The notes: generated from the sequence alone by a model not told the origin. A DNA stretch of 56,858 nt from an uncultured Alphaproteobacteria bacterium (GCA_910588255.1 CAJUOM010000003.1:1-56858); one strand, 5' to 3'; shown: positions 7,661-16,404, counted from the stretch's first letter. Made by a program: numbers and translations.

Positions 7661-10600
7661 ATGAGTTTAAAAAAGAGTCTTAATATGGTGAATAACGCAG
7701 AAGAAACAAAAGATTTTGATGCGATTAGAATTTCTATAGCAAGTCCTGAAGAAATACGTTCTTGGTCTTATGGAGAAGTAAAAAAACCAGAGACTATTAA
7801 TTATAGAACGTTTAAGCCAGAACGTGACGGTTTGTTTTGTGCAAGAATATTTGGACCTGTTCGTGATTATGAATGTAATTGCGGACGTTATAAACGCATG
7901 AAATACAAAGGAATCATTTGTGAAAAATGTGGAGTTGAAGTCACATTAAGTCGTGTCAGGCGTGAAAGAATGGGGCATATTGAGTTAGCAGCTCCTGTTG
8001 TTCATGTTTGGTTTATGAAATCTATTCCAAGCAGAATTTCTATGATTCTAGATAAAGGGGTTAAAGAGCTTGAGAAAATTTTATATTTTGAAAAGTACGT
8101 TGTTTTAGAACCTGGTTTCAGTCATTTTAAATATCTTGAAAGTATTACAGAGGAAGAATATCAAGATGCACTTGATAAATACGGCGAAGGCTCTTTTACA
8201 GTAAGTATTGGTGCAGAAGCAATAAAAGAAATGCTCTCAGCAGTTAATCTTCAAGAAGAAATAAAAAAACTGAAAGAAGAATTGGAAACAGGTGTTGTTG
8301 ATATAAGAAAAAGAAAAATTGTAAAAAGATTAAAAATTTTACAAGCATTTTTAGATACCGGTGTAAACCCGGAGCATTTGGTGTTGACAGTTTTGCCAGT
8401 TATTCCGCCTGAATTAAGACCTCTTGTTCCTTTGGAAGGTGGAAGATTTGCAACTAGCGATTTAAATGATCTTTACAGAAGGGTAATCAATAGAAATAAT
8501 AGATTGAAGAGGCTTATAGAACTAAGAGCTCCGGATATTATTATTCGAAATGAAAAGAGAATGCTCCAAGAATCTGTTGATGCTTTGTTTGATAACAAAC
8601 GCAGAGGAGCAAAGGCTATTGTGGGGGCGAATAAGAGACCTTTAAAATCTTTAGCAGATATGTTGAAAGGAAAACAAGGACGTTTTAGACAAAACTTATT
8701 AGGAAAACGTGTTGACTATTCTGGACGCTCTGTTATTGTTGTTGGACCAGAATTAAAACTTCACCAATGTGGACTTCCAAAGAAAATGGCCTTGGAATTA
8801 TTCAGGCCTTTCGTCTATGCAAAGCTAGAAAAATATGGATTGGCAAGTACTTTGAAATCAGCGAAAAGGATGATTGAAAAAGATAGACCTGAAGTTTGGG
8901 ATATTCTTGAAGAAGTCATAAGAGAGCATCCTGTTCTTCTGAATCGTGCTCCAACTCTTCACAGACTTAGTATACAAGCATTTGAACCTGTTTTAATTGA
9001 AGGGAAGGCTATCCAGCTTCATCCATTGGTTTGTACGGCATTTAACGCAGACTTTGACGGAGACCAAATGGCAGTTCATGTTCCTTTATCTCCAGAAGCT
9101 CAATTGGAAGCAAGAATATTAATGCTTTCTACCAATAATATTTTGAGTCCTTCAAGTGGGAAACCTATAGTTGTTCCATCAAAGGATATTGTATTGGGTG
9201 TTTATTATTTATCCATGATAGTTGAAGGTTCGAAAAATGAAGGAATTGCACTTGCTAACTTAAGTGAGATAATGTATGTCTTGGAAAATAAAGTAGTTAC
9301 ATATCACACAAAAATAAAAACGAGGGTTCCATATTACAAAGAAGATGGAACAACTGAATATAAAATGCTAGAAACAACTCCTGGACGTGTGTTAATAAGC
9401 CAAGTTTTGCCACATCATCATATGATTAAATTCGATTCAGTTAATAAGATTTTAACTTCTTCGGATATAGGGGGATTAATTGATGAGATTTATTTCCATT
9501 GTGGACAAAAAGTTACGGCAATCTTTGTTGATCATATTATGGAACTTGGTTTCAAATATATGACAAAGGCTGGAATTTCTTATGGTAAAGATGATCTTGT
9601 TATTCCTGCAGAAAAGAAAAAACTTGTTGCAGAAACTGAAAAGGTTGTTAATGAATTTGAGCAACAATATCTTGATGGATTTATCACACAAGGTGAAAAA
9701 TACAACAAAGTTGTTGATGCGTGGAACAAATGTGGTGACAAAGTGGCTGATGCGTTGATGACAGCAGTTTCTCACACAAAGAAAGGTGAACAGCCGAACT
9801 CAGTTTATATGATGGTTCATTCAAAGGCTAGAGGATCTATGGCTCAGTTGAAACAATCAGCTGGGATGAGAGGTTTGATGGCAAAACCTACAGGTGAAAT
9901 TATTGAAACTCCAATTGTTTCAAACTTCAAAGAAGGACTGACTGTTCTTGAATACTTTATTTCAACGCACGGTAGCCGTAAAGGTCTGACTGACACAGCA
10001 TTAAAAACTGCAAACTCAGGTTATTTGACAAGAAGACTAGTTGATGTTGCAAATGATTGTATTATCACAGAAGAAGATTGCGGAACATCTAAAGGTTTAT
10101 TAATGAAGCCTGTTTATGACGGATCTAATGTTGTTTTAACATTGAGAGAAAGAATTTTAGGTCGTTTCGCTGCAAGTGATATTATTAATCCGAATAATGG
10201 TATGTTAATAGTTCCCAAAGGTGGTTATATCGATGAACATAAGGCAAACAATATAATAGAAGCTGGTATTGATGAAGTTTTGGTTAGATCTTCAGTGACT
10301 TGTGAAAGTGATCATGGTGTTTGCTCGAAATGTTACGGAAGGGATTTAGCAAGAGGAACAGTTGTTGGAGTTGGAGAAGCTGTTGGTGTTATTGCCGCTC
10401 AGTCAATTGGAGAACCTGGAACTCAGCTTACCATGAGAACATTCCACATTGGAGGTGCTGCTCAAAACAGTTCTGAACAATCAGGAATAGAAGCTTCTAT
10501 GGATGCTAGGGTGTCGTTCAAAAACATGACAGCTGCACAAAACTCTGCTGGAGAAACAATAGTTATTTCTCGAAAATCAGAGATTGCTTTAATTGATTCA

Positions 10601-11794
10601 AATGGAAGAGAAAGGTTGTCTTATAAAGTTCCTTATGGTGCAAAATTGAGAGTTTCACCAGGAGATGCCGTTAAAGTAGGACAAGTTTTGGCTGAATGGG
10701 ATCCTTATACCACGCCTATTATTTGTGAAAAAGAAGGTTATGCAAAATTTGTTGATTTGATAGATGGGCAATCATTGAGAGAGATTGTCGATGAATCAAC
10801 AGGTATATCCAATAAAGTCGTTGTCGATTGGAAGCAATCTTCAAGTACTGCAAATTACAGACCTATGATTTCATTAGTTAATGAAAAAGGAAAACCTGTA
10901 ATGCTTTCTAATAAGATAGAGGCAAGGTATTTCTTATCTATTGATTCTGTTATAAATATTGATGACGGTGCAAAAGTTAAAGCTGGTGACATTATAGCTA
11001 GAATTCCAAAGGATGTTGTAAAGACTCGAGATATTACCGGTGGTTTGCCAAGAATTTCTGAATTATTTGAGGCTAGATTGCCAAAAGATCCTGCGATTCT
11101 TGCAGATACAGATGGACATATTGAGTTTGGAAAAGAGCATAAAACTAAGAGACGGATTATTGTTATTCCTGATGAAGGAACAATGCAAAAACCTATGGAA
11201 TACTTGGTTTCAAAAGGAAGATCTGTTGTCGTTCATGAAGGCGATTATGTCAGAAGAGGAGATATGCTTGTTGATGGTAATGTTGCTTTGCAGGATATAT
11301 TGAGGATTCTTGGCGTTGAAGATATGGCTTTATACTTAGTTAATGAAGTACAACAAGTCTATAGATTGCAAGGTGTTCCAATCAATGATAAGCACGTTGA
11401 AATCATAGTACGTCAAATGCTTCAAAAACGTGAGATAAAGGATCCTGGAGATTCAACTTATATCATGGGTGATGAAATCGATAAGGATGATTTAGTTACG
11501 GTAAATACTGAGTTACTGAGAGAAGGTAAGAGACCTATTGTAGCTACATATGTTTTGCAAGGTATCACACGTGCATCTTTACATACCAAATCATTTATAT
11601 CTGCGGCATCTTTCCAAGAAACAACGCGCGTCTTAACGGAAGCTGCAATTTGTGGAAGGGTGGATTACCTAACTGGTTTGAAAGAAAATGTCATAGTTGG
11701 AAGACTAATGCCAGCTGGAACTGGAGGGGTATATAGAAGATGGAAAGAGGAAGCAAGATTAGCTCAATTGAAACGTGAACAGGAATCCTCCTAA
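7661..11794 (+). CDS. rpoC: RNA polymerase beta' subunit
   Basis: This is the catalytic subunit carrying the active-site Mg. The 1377-aa product has the N-terminal zinc ribbon (CNCGRYKRMKYKGIICEKCG), the clamp and switch segments (LLGKRVDYSGRSVIVVGPEL), the invariant NADFDGDQMAVH metal-binding loop, the second zinc site (CESDHGVCSKCYGRDLA) and the trigger helix region (GEAVGVIAAQSIGEPGTQLT). The start is set at the ATG 7661: TAGGAG overlaps the rpoB stop ten bases upstream, while an in-frame TTG at 7652 is too close to it. Confidence 0.99.
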   Translation: MSLKKSLNMVNNAEETKDFDAIRISIASPEEIRSWSYGEVKKPETINYRTFKPERDGLFCARIFGPVRDYECNCGRYKRMKYKGIICEKCGVEVTLSRVRRERMGHIELAAPVVHVWFMKSIPSRISMILDKGVKELEKILYFEKYVVLEPGFSHFKYLESITEEEYQDALDKYGEGSFTVSIGAEAIKEMLSAVNLQEEIKKLKEELETGVVDIRKRKIVKRLKILQAFLDTGVNPEHLVLTVLPVIPPELRPLVPLEGGRFATSDLNDLYRRVINRNNRLKRLIELRAPDIIIRNEKRMLQESVDALFDNKRRGAKAIVGANKRPLKSLADMLKGKQGRFRQNLLGKRVDYSGRSVIVVGPELKLHQCGLPKKMALELFRPFVYAKLEKYGLASTLKSAKRMIEKDRPEVWDILEEVIREHPVLLNRAPTLHRLSIQAFEPVLIEGKAIQLHPLVCTAFNADFDGDQMAVHVPLSPEAQLEARILMLSTNNILSPSSGKPIVVPSKDIVLGVYYLSMIVEGSKNEGIALANLSEIMYVLENKVVTYHTKIKTRVPYYKEDGTTEYKMLETTPGRVLISQVLPHHHMIKFDSVNKILTSSDIGGLIDEIYFHCGQKVTAIFVDHIMELGFKYMTKAGISYGKDDLVIPAEKKKLVAETEKVVNEFEQQYLDGFITQGEKYNKVVDAWNKCGDKVADALMTAVSHTKKGEQPNSVYMMVHSKARGSMAQLKQSAGMRGLMAKPTGEIIETPIVSNFKEGLTVLEYFISTHGSRKGLTDTALKTANSGYLTRRLVDVANDCIITEEDCGTSKGLLMKPVYDGSNVVLTLRERILGRFAASDIINPNNGMLIVPKGGYIDEHKANNIIEAGIDEVLVRSSVTCESDHGVCSKCYGRDLARGTVVGVGEAVGVIAAQSIGEPGTQLTMRTFHIGGAAQNSSEQSGIEASMDARVSFKNMTAAQNSAGETIVISRKSEIALIDSNGRERLSYKVPYGAKLRVSPGDAVKVGQVLAEWDPYTTPIICEKEGYAKFVDLIDGQSLREIVDESTGISNKVVVDWKQSSSTANYRPMISLVNEKGKPVMLSNKIEARYFLSIDSVINIDDGAKVKAGDIIARIPKDVVKTRDITGGLPRISELFEARLPKDPAILADTDGHIEFGKEHKTKRRIIVIPDEGTMQKPMEYLVSKGRSVVVHEGDYVRRGDMLVDGNVALQDILRILGVEDMALYLVNEVQQVYRLQGVPINDKHVEIIVRQMLQKREIKDPGDSTYIMGDEIDKDDLVTVNTELLREGKRPIVATYVLQGITRASLHTKSFISAASFQETTRVLTEAAICGRVDYLTGLKENVIVGRLMPAGTGGVYRRWKEEARLAQLKREQESS

Positions 11795-11797
11795 ATA

Positions 11798-12280
11798 ATG
11801 ATTATTGATAATCCAAAAGAGCTTTGTTATTCTGATTATATAGGAAACAGCAGAGCTCTTTGTTTTGATTATGGAGATAAGAGGGTAGGAGTAGCTGTTT
11901 CAGACATCAATTGGATGATTGCTTCTCCTTTAAAAACTCTTCCTAGTAACGGGATTTTTAATAGTATATTTGACATTTTCAGAGAATACCGAATTAGTGT
12001 TATTATTGTGGGAGCTCCAAAGACTTTATCTGGAATTTCCTCAGGAAAACAGTTTGAGAAGGTGAAAAAATTTACGTTGAAATTGGAAGAATTAATAAAC
12101 GAAAAAGCTCTTAATTTAAAAATAATTTATTGGGATGAAAGATTTAGTTCTGTTGCTGTTAATCGTTATTTTAATGAAGCAGAAATGTCTATTTCAAAAA
12201 GAAAAGATAATATAGACAAAGTTGCAGCAAGTTTTATATTGCAAGGATTCCTCGATTTTGTTACCACGGGATTGGTGTAA
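11798..12280 (+). CDS. ruvX: Holliday junction resolvase-like RuvX (YqgF)
   Basis: An RNase H-fold nuclease linked to processing of the 16S rRNA 5' end and to junction resolution. The 160-aa product has the signature CFDYGDKRVGVAVSD (Asp24), VGAPKTLSG, YWDERFSSVA (Asp113, Glu114) and a C-terminal DNIDKVAASFIL (Asp140), so the acidic active site is complete. About 18 residues precede the usual N-terminus. It starts three bases after rpoC and is presumably co-transcribed; normally rpoC is followed by the str operon, which is absent here. Confidence 0.93.
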   Translation: MIIDNPKELCYSDYIGNSRALCFDYGDKRVGVAVSDINWMIASPLKTLPSNGIFNSIFDIFREYRISVIIVGAPKTLSGISSGKQFEKVKKFTLKLEELINEKALNLKIIYWDERFSSVAVNRYFNEAEMSISKRKDNIDKVAASFILQGFLDFVTTGLV

Positions 12281-12353
12281 TTTTATTGTTTATACAAAAA
12301 TAAGTTTATTTCTTTAATAAATAATTAACTTTTCTGAAGTAGAATATAGTTAT

Positions 12354-12478
12354 GGTGGATCTGTGAAGTTGTTTTGGAAAAAGTTTTTTGCAAGGTATTT
12401 TTAGTTTTTTCAAAGCGATAATGTTTTTTGCCGCTAATAGTATCTCGCGAGCTATTGGAGCAGTGTATGAGATCCACC
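12354..12478 (+). ncRNA. Candidate structured RNA upstream of recA (6S-like shape, identity uncertain)
   Basis: The ends form a perfect 9-bp stem GGTGGATCT/AGATCCACC (12354-12362 with 12470-12478), followed by TTTCTATTT. Inside, TTTTGGAAAAA pairs with TTTTTTCAAAG, and AATAG/CTATT encloses CTCGCGAG on the 3' side. A -10-like TAGAAT (12340-12345) lies upstream. A closing stem, an open central region, a small 3'-strand hairpin and a long terminal stem resemble 6S RNA, but I see no diagnostic 6S bases. It could instead be a recA leader. The rest of 12281-12589 holds nothing I recognise. Confidence 0.45.
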
Positions 12479-12589
12479 TTTCTATTTGTAATAAGAAACA
12501 GAATTTGAAAATTTAGTAAGAAAAATATTGCAGGACAAAAGAGTAAAAAGGTACAATTTATATATAAGCTGTTAATTAAATATTATTAA

Positions 12590-13627
12590 ATGAGTGTTGA
12601 TAAAAATAAAGCTTTAGATGCGGCATTGCAACAAATAGAGCGCATTTTTGGCCGTGGATCAGTCATGAAATTGGGACAAAGAGAAGTGATAGAAATAGAA
12701 GCAATTTCTACGGGATCAATAGGTCTTGATCTTGCTCTTGGAATTGGAGGATTTCCTAAGGGAAGGATTATAGAGGTTTATGGTCCGGAATCGTCAGGAA
12801 AAACAACTTTAGCACTTCATGTCATTGCAAATGCGCAAAAAAATGGAGGAAATTGTGCTTTTATAGATGCCGAGCATGCTTTGGATCCTGTTTATGCTAA
12901 AAAACTTCATATAGATATAGATAATTTAATAATTTCACAACCGGATACAGGGGAGCAAGCATTGGAAATAGCAGATACACTTGTCAGAAGCGGTGCTATA
13001 GATGTTTTGGTTGTTGATAGTGTTGCAGCTCTTGTTCCAAAAGCTGAATTGGAAGGAGATATGGGAGATTCTCATATGGGATTGCAAGCAAGACTTATGA
13101 GTCAAGCTCTCAGAAAATTGACTGGATCTATTTCAAGAACGAATTGTATGGTGATATTTATCAATCAAATTCGTCAGAAAATAGGAATAATGTTTGGAAA
13201 TCCTGAAACAACTACAGGAGGAAATGCTTTGAAGTTCTATGCTTCTGTTAGATTGGATATCAGAAGGGCAGGAGCTATAAAAGACAAGGATGAAATGCTT
13301 GGGAATCAAACAAGAGTGAAGGTAGTGAAAAACAAATTGGCACCACCTTTCAAAGTTGTTGATTTTGATATTATGTATGGAGAAGGAATCTCGAAAACCG
13401 GAGAATTAATAGATTTAGGAGTTATTGCTGGAATAATTGAGAAAGCAGGTTCATGGTATTCATATAAAGATATCAGACTTGGACAAGGAAAAGAAGCCGC
13501 AAGGACTTATTTAAAAGAAAATCCGGAAGTTGCAAATGAAATAGAAAATACAATAAGAGCAAACTCTGGAATGTTCGCAGCTACCCTGACGGGAGAAATG
13601 CCGAATGATAAATCTGATTCTGAATAA
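12590..13627 (+). CDS. recA: Recombinase RecA
   Basis: RecA performs ATP-dependent DNA strand exchange and induces the SOS co-protease. The 345-aa product has Walker A GPESSGKTT (about residues 65-73), the FIDAEHALDP segment, Walker B LVVDSVAALVP and the L1/L2 DNA-binding loops (AELEGDMGDSHMG; NQIRQKIGIMFGNPETTTGG). The C-terminal tail is short and acidic. No Shine-Dalgarno is visible before the ATG; the AT-only upstream sequence may suffice. The end overlaps lpxI by 23 bases. Confidence 0.99.
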   Translation: MSVDKNKALDAALQQIERIFGRGSVMKLGQREVIEIEAISTGSIGLDLALGIGGFPKGRIIEVYGPESSGKTTLALHVIANAQKNGGNCAFIDAEHALDPVYAKKLHIDIDNLIISQPDTGEQALEIADTLVRSGAIDVLVVDSVAALVPKAELEGDMGDSHMGLQARLMSQALRKLTGSISRTNCMVIFINQIRQKIGIMFGNPETTTGGNALKFYASVRLDIRRAGAIKDKDEMLGNQTRVKVVKNKLAPPFKVVDFDIMYGEGISKTGELIDLGVIAGIIEKAGSWYSYKDIRLGQGKEAARTYLKENPEVANEIENTIRANSGMFAATLTGEMPNDKSDSE

Positions 13628-14429
13628 TAATTCAAAACGAATAATATCAATAATCGCAGGAGGTGGAGATCTTCCACTAAAAATTATTGAGAAATTGAAT
13701 AATTTAAATATAAATCATAATGTTGTTTCTTTGTTTGGTTTTGGTCCGGAAGATTATCCTCAATTTAAGGTGGGAGAAATTGGGAAAATTTTGGAGTTTA
13801 TAAAATCAAAAGGAACAACAGATGTTATATTTTGTGGAAATATCAAAAGACCAAGTTTATTCTCATTAAATCTGGATTCTGTTGGAAGAAAATGGCTAAA
13901 AACTTTGGGAATCAAAGCTTTTCTTGGAGATAACACTTTATTAAAAGGAATAAAGGAATTATTAAAAAAAGAAGGCTTGAATGTCCTGAGTCCTCAAAGC
14001 ATTCTTGAGACTCTCTTGACGCCAAAGGGTATTTTGACAAAAAATTCTCCTTCAGAGCAGGATCTGCAGGATATAGCACGTGGTATATTTGTTTTGAATA
14101 CTATGTCAAAAGCAGATGTTGGACAGGCTGTTATTGTGCAAGAAGGTATAGTTTTGGGAATTGAAGCTGCAGAGGGTACACAATGTTTGATAGAACGTTG
14201 CAAGGACTTAAAATTAACAGAGAAAAAAGGGGGAGTTTTAGTAAAAACCTCTAAAATAAATCAAGAGCAAGCTATTGATCTCCCAACGATTGGGAAAGAT
14301 ACAATATTACAAGCAGAGTATGCAAAATTATCAGGAATTGCAATTGGAGCTTCGCAATCTCAAATTATAGATTATAACGAAACAATAAAACACGCAAATG
14401 AAAAACACATTTTCATAATAGGGGTATAA
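13605..14429 (+). CDS. lpxI: UDP-2,3-diacylglucosamine pyrophosphatase LpxI
   Basis: LpxI hydrolyses UDP-2,3-diacylglucosamine to lipid X, the fourth step of lipid A synthesis; it replaces LpxH in most alphaproteobacteria. The 274-aa product has the N-terminal AGGGDLP motif, FCGNIKRPS, the C-terminal catalytic-domain sequence GIEAAEGTQCLIERC and DLPTIGKDTI. Its start overlaps the recA end by 23 bases, implying coupled translation. Its partner lpxB is at 27-28 kb. Together they indicate a lipid A-containing outer membrane. Confidence 0.9.
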   Translation: MINLILNNNSKRIISIIAGGGDLPLKIIEKLNNLNINHNVVSLFGFGPEDYPQFKVGEIGKILEFIKSKGTTDVIFCGNIKRPSLFSLNLDSVGRKWLKTLGIKAFLGDNTLLKGIKELLKKEGLNVLSPQSILETLLTPKGILTKNSPSEQDLQDIARGIFVLNTMSKADVGQAVIVQEGIVLGIEAAEGTQCLIERCKDLKLTEKKGGVLVKTSKINQEQAIDLPTIGKDTILQAEYAKLSGIAIGASQSQIIDYNETIKHANEKHIFIIGV

Positions 14430-14432
14430 ATT

Positions 14433-14903
14433 ATGATATTCAGATTACCTATTATCCATATTTTTATTGCAGTTTTTTCATTTTGTTTATTCCTTATATC
14501 TTTATCTGCACAATTATTTGGGAATATGGAACCATGCCAATTATGTTTAGTTAGTAGATATTTATTTTTATTAATTACAATATTTTCCATATTTTCGATT
14601 CATTATAAGTATACAAAATTCATTTTGATTTTCTTAATATCAAGTTTGTTTATATTTTCTTTATATCATTTAGGGGTAGAAAATCATTGGTGGCAAGGAC
14701 CTCAGAGTTGCGTTTCAGAGCTTCCAAGTTTATCGAATATAGATACGATAATAGAAACAAACAAAGTCTTTTGCGATAGAGCTAATTGGATGATATTTGG
14801 AATATCATCAACTTTTTGGAGTTTTTTAGCTTCTGCTTTTTTGACATGGATTGTCTCTATATCATATGTGTTGGATTATTATTTAAGGAAATTTGATGAC
14901 TGA
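14433..14903 (+). CDS. dsbB: DsbB-family disulfide bond formation protein
   Basis: An inner-membrane quinone reductase that reoxidises a periplasmic thiol oxidase. The 156-aa product has four predicted transmembrane helices, the first cysteine pair EPCQLC (Cys35, Cys38) and a second pair of periplasmic cysteines (Cys93 in WWQGPQSC, Cys114 in VFCDRANW), plus the family's YHLGVENHWW segment. It starts three bases after lpxI and ends overlapping tssE. A disulfide system next to a secretion gene could serve export of cysteine-containing proteins; that link is inference. It might be a DsbI-type variant. Confidence 0.82.
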   Translation: MIFRLPIIHIFIAVFSFCLFLISLSAQLFGNMEPCQLCLVSRYLFLLITIFSIFSIHYKYTKFILIFLISSLFIFSLYHLGVENHWWQGPQSCVSELPSLSNIDTIIETNKVFCDRANWMIFGISSTFWSFLASAFLTWIVSISYVLDYYLRKFDD

Positions 14904-15282
14904 AAAAAGAACAGATGCTCCTTTCTTATCCAAATTTAATCGAGATTCCATTTATTTAAATTCTGAAAATGAGCTTTGTGAATCAATAATAAATGAGATA
15001 GGAAATATATTATCTTCGAAATTGAAAACTATTGATAAAAATGGAAAATCACCATTTTCTTATGGTATTCGAGATTTACAGTCAATTGATAATTCAGTAG
15101 ACAGTCTTAATGAATTTAAAATCCATTGTATAGAACAAATACTGCGTTATGAGCCTAGAATTGAAGATCTTTATATTAGTGAATGCAACATAAATAAAAT
15201 GAATCAAACGTTGGAAATAGAATTATTTTGCAAAATAAAAGGAGAAAATCGAAATTTATCCACAAAAATTTCTATAGGTTAA
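14896..15282 (+). CDS. tssE: T6SS baseplate subunit TssE (gp25 family)
   Basis: Gp25/TssE is the sheath-initiating baseplate wedge protein of contractile injection systems. The 128-aa product has the family core SYGIRDLQSIDNSVDSLNEF followed by CIEQILRYEPRIEDLYI and a C-terminal strand region. The ATG at 14896 is preferred to the adjacent TTG because AAGGA (14885-14889) is six bases before it; it overlaps dsbB by eight bases. No sheath, tube, spike or VgrG gene is near, so the rest of a T6SS must lie elsewhere, or the gene is a remnant. Confidence 0.82.
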   Translation: MTEKRTDAPFLSKFNRDSIYLNSENELCESIINEIGNILSSKLKTIDKNGKSPFSYGIRDLQSIDNSVDSLNEFKIHCIEQILRYEPRIEDLYISECNINKMNQTLEIELFCKIKGENRNLSTKISIG

Positions 15283-15285
15283 TAG

Positions 15286-15561
15286 ATGAAAAGAGAGATA
15301 TTATTGAAGACTTTATATAAAGCTATTTGTTATTATAACCTTGATCCTTTGATTCATATGAGGTACTTAGATTCTCTTTCAAATAACAGTTTTATAATTA
15401 GTTGTGCCCCTTGTGAAATAACCTTTGAACAAACAATGTTACTGAAATATTCATTTAATTATTTAACTTTTCCTCTTAAGAATTTCGGGAGATTTATATA
15501 TAATCAAAATAATGAATTAAAACAATGTGGAAGTTATATGACTGAATATATTGACGTGTGA
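15286..15561 (+). CDS. Small protein of unknown function after tssE
   Basis: A 91-aa product with four cysteines (CYYN, SCAPC, QCGSY) and many aromatic residues; no transmembrane segment or motif that I recognise. It begins three bases after tssE and is probably co-translated. In T6SS loci tssE is often followed by tssF and tssG, which are much longer, so this could be a short or diverged component, or unrelated. Function unknown. Confidence 0.55.
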   Translation: MKREILLKTLYKAICYYNLDPLIHMRYLDSLSNNSFIISCAPCEITFEQTMLLKYSFNYLTFPLKNFGRFIYNQNNELKQCGSYMTEYIDV

Positions 15562-15564
15562 TCT

Positions 15565-15831
15565 ATGACAGAGATGTTTATAAATCATAGAAGTTTTCTT
15601 CAAATTGCAAAAGACTGTCTCTATTATAAGCTGTTTTTCAACTATATTTTTAGTAGAACCCTATTAAAATATTTTTATAGAATTCTTGTCTGGAAACGTA
15701 TATTGTGGCAAACAGTTAATAGCATGAAATATATAAATCCAACGACATTATTACGAACGAACAGGAGGTTTAGTGTAGAGTTTCAAGTAGGGGAAAATCG
15801 AGTTTCCACATATCACAAATCTTTCATATGA
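15565..15831 (+). CDS. Small basic protein of unknown function
   Basis: An 88-aa product rich in Phe, Tyr and Arg (YYKLFFNYIFSRTLLKYFYR) ending in FSVEFQVGENRVSTYHKSFI. It starts three bases after the preceding ORF, which supports a four-gene string with dsbB and tssE. No Shine-Dalgarno is visible. It might be a diverged T6SS component or a fragment. The next 130 bases hold no gene before the repeat at 15961. Confidence 0.4.
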   Translation: MTEMFINHRSFLQIAKDCLYYKLFFNYIFSRTLLKYFYRILVWKRILWQTVNSMKYINPTTLLRTNRRFSVEFQVGENRVSTYHKSFI

Positions 15832-16001
15832 TGGTATTTTGAGAAATTCCAAGAGAAACAATTGTAGATGTGAATTGTAAAATTTATTCTTAGTAGGGTT
15901 TAAAGAATATTACTTTCCCGCCCATTTTACATTCCATAATCCATTATTCGGATTTGTAAACTCCGTAAAAACATCTAAAATTTTAAGGGACTTTTTAGGA
16001 T

Positions 16002-16031
16002 TTGACTTGGGGAAAGAGCGGGGGATATACT
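16002..16031 (+). promoter_or_regulatory. Sigma-70-like promoter inside repeat copy A
   Basis: TTGACT (16002-16007), an 18-base spacer and TATACT (16026-16031). The same boxes with the same spacer occur in copies C and I. The predicted start (about 16038) falls just before the 5' arm of the large hairpin at 16041, so the transcript would begin with that hairpin and run toward mreB. Confidence 0.6.
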
Positions 16032-16040
16032 GAAAATATA

Positions 16041-16111
16041 TGAGGTATTCAGACGCGCGGCGTGTGGTAAAATTAACGAGTATACCACACGTCGCGCTCC
16101 TGAATACCTCA
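16041..16111 (+). ncRNA. Long GC-rich hairpin of repeat copy A
   Basis: The outer stem TGAGGTATTCAG/CTGAATACCTCA (16041-16052 with 16100-16111) is perfect. The inner stem GCGCGGCGTGTGGTA/TACCACACGTCGCGC (16055-16069 with 16083-16097) has one G-T pair. The loop is AT-rich. The GC content is far above the surroundings. A 27-bp RNA stem this strong implies a stable RNA or a strong block to polymerase or ribosomes; transcription is inferred from the promoter just upstream. Confidence 0.6.
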
Positions 16112-16365
16112 TTCCGATTTGATTACATATAAACCCTTCCTCCTTAGGGATGGATGTTAGTTAACCTTAAACCATATTGAAGAAGTTGTGACTTTACAAT
16201 TAACCTATCAAAATAAGTCACTGCACGAAGCGTGAATTAGAAAGAAGACCTCACCGGCAAACAGTTGATGACACCGCAGGGGCACCTATAGCGTCTTCGG
16301 TAGACATTGTGAATCAACAAATCTAAAAATTAGATTAAAATATAGAATTTATGAGAAACGTATAT

Positions 16366-16371
16366 TATAAT
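16366..16371 (+). promoter_or_regulatory. -10 box likely serving mreB
   Basis: A consensus TATAAT within an AT-rich stretch, 34 bases before the mreB start. The matching -35 region (about 16343) is only TAGAAT, so this is a weak call. mreB could also be reached by transcription from repeat copy A. Confidence 0.4.
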
Positions 16372-16404
16372 TCTATTATAAAATTTGTTTTTGAGATACC
16401 TTAA

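Larger units (their letters stand above)
15961..16317 (+). repeat. Dispersed palindromic repeat, copy A (full length)
   Basis: Order of parts: an AT-rich palindromic end (CTAAAATTTTAAGGGACTTTTT, here cut to CTAAAATTTTAAGGGACTTT, from 15975); a promoter-like segment (16002-16031); a GC-rich hairpin (16041-16111); then a conserved tail with the hairpin GTGACTT/AAGTCAC, CACGAAGCGTG, CACCGCAG and a terminal TAGACATTGTGAATCAA. The same parts in the same order recur at 21183-21545 and 26751-27093 on the minus strand, and the first half recurs at 56687-56858. No protein frame is shared. It sits between same-strand genes and fills most of 15832-16404. Confidence 0.88.

Noticed and set aside
15256..15264. 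Perfect DnaA-box sequence TTATCCACA (and a near match at 16428)
   Set aside because: Isolated, one inside tssE and one at the start of mreB; no cluster of boxes or AT-rich unwinding element, so no origin is claimed.
16262..16300. Hammerhead ribozyme-like word TTGATGAC in the repeat tail
   Set aside because: The core would need CUGANGA and a matching GAAA with three stems; the word is lost in copy C and the stems do not form.
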